Source of the DNA: Herpetosiphonaceae bacterium | GTDB taxonomy: Bacteria > Chloroflexota > Chloroflexia > Chloroflexales > Herpetosiphonaceae | DNA: 64,000 nt | NCBI GenBank assembly: GCA_026003835.1 | Contig: BPHZ01000001.1 | Location: 1,124,001-1,188,000 of the forward strand | Reading direction: 5' to 3' | Part shown: in pieces, positions 63,703-64,000 of the stretch | Layout of the letters: each line of letters starts with the position of its first letter | Position numbering within the stretch: position 1 is the stretch's first letter | Notes under the pieces: generated by a model | Seen by the model: the letters and a program-made list of their open reading frames with translations, nothing else | Databases searched by the model: none | Told to the model about the DNA's origin: nothing | Made by a program: the position numbers and the translations under genes

Positions 63703-64000
63703 TTAACTCCAAAACTCGCGCATGATCTCAACAAATCGTTGCAAATGCTCGTCGCCGTCGTGTGGGCCAGGGCCGGCCTCGGGGTGGTACTGCACACTGA
63801 ACGCCGGCAGCTCGCGGTGGCGTAGCCCTTCACAGGCGCCATCATTGCCGCTGACCTCGGTGACTTCGACCTCCGTTGGGAGTTGGTCGGGGTCAACGGC
63901 GAAGCCGTGGTTCTGCGCAGTGATCCGTACATGTCCATCGCGTGTATCGATGACCGGGTGGTTACCGCCGTGATGGCCGAAGGGCAGCTTATAGGTACGG
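63703..64000 (-). CDS. carA: Carbamoyl-phosphate synthase small subunit, 3' part
   Basis: The frame enters from the right edge and ends in TAA at 63703-63705, 5 nt before the carB ATG. Its about 98 residues include [24 protein letters not shown] and [15 protein letters not shown], the class I glutamine amidotransferase end with the catalytic His and Glu of the triad (QYHPE). It delivers ammonia from glutamine to CarB. The 5' part with the catalytic Cys lies outside the window. Confidence 0.96.
   Translation of the reverse strand, partial: RTYKLPFGHHGGNHPVIDTRDGHVRITAQNHGFAVDPDQLPTEVEVTEVSGNDGACEGLRHRELPAFSVQYHPEAGPGPHDGDEHLQRFVEIMREFWS

Overview
The window looks like a chromosomal piece of a GC-rich bacterium, most likely a member of the Chloroflexota (class Chloroflexia). 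This is an inference from gene content: secreted proteins built from PETGH-x-x-SGRF / LGRLG repeats, BON-domain proteins with an N-terminal CPNCG knuckle, a DUF4383-DUF2231 fusion, and the housekeeping set. No rRNA or tRNA gene was recognised. Housekeeping anchors are HU, rsgA, rpsT, murJ, rpsU, prfA, add and carAB.

Layout. 1-0.7 kb: 5' part of a DDE transposase running off the left edge, with a long hairpin in front of it. 0.8-19 kb: mostly ordinary chromosome, with a lipoprotein, HU, two secreted repeat proteins, two methyltransferases, GNAT, RsgA, a GYD protein, a DUF4383/DUF2231 membrane protein, two BON proteins, a geranylgeranyl-reductase-like flavoprotein, a WYL regulator with a coupled small gene, and an ATP-grasp enzyme. 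A 34-codon gene with its own promoter and hairpins lies at 8.1 kb. 19.4-28.5 kb: one CRISPR array of 124 identical 37-nt repeats (123 complete spacers), read rightward from an extended -10 promoter, with no cas gene in the window. Its distal end is cut inside a repeat and joined to an IS21-like transposase fragment.

28.5-42.5 kb: a decayed accessory island. It holds an HNH endonuclease, IS remnants, a frameshifted ABC-exporter plus AMP-binding gene set, and at least four polymorphic-toxin (RHS) C-terminal modules. Several modules keep intact immunity genes while the RHS or toxin part carries frameshifts, nonsense codons or deletions. Frame changes in module 2 sit in two poly-G tracts.

42.6-64 kb: conserved chromosome again, with a penicillin-acylase-family enzyme, rpsT/murJ, rhomboid and Clp-fold proteases, a stress cluster (BON, Hsp20, GlsB-like, hypothetical, DoxX) preceded by 11-bp-spaced TCTAA sites, rpsU, prfA, adenosine deaminase, an M28 peptidase, a GDSL hydrolase with a LolD/FtsX-type ABC system, and carB followed by the 3' end of carA.

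How the parts work together. The array and the HNH enzyme point to phage and plasmid pressure. The RHS island is a record of contact-dependent or secreted toxin competition, now mainly a store of immunity genes and silent toxin tips. The most informative observations are pairs of spacers that hit the same or homologous targets, the homopolymer frameshifts and nonsense codons in the RHS modules, the 11-bp operator array, and the 34-codon gene.
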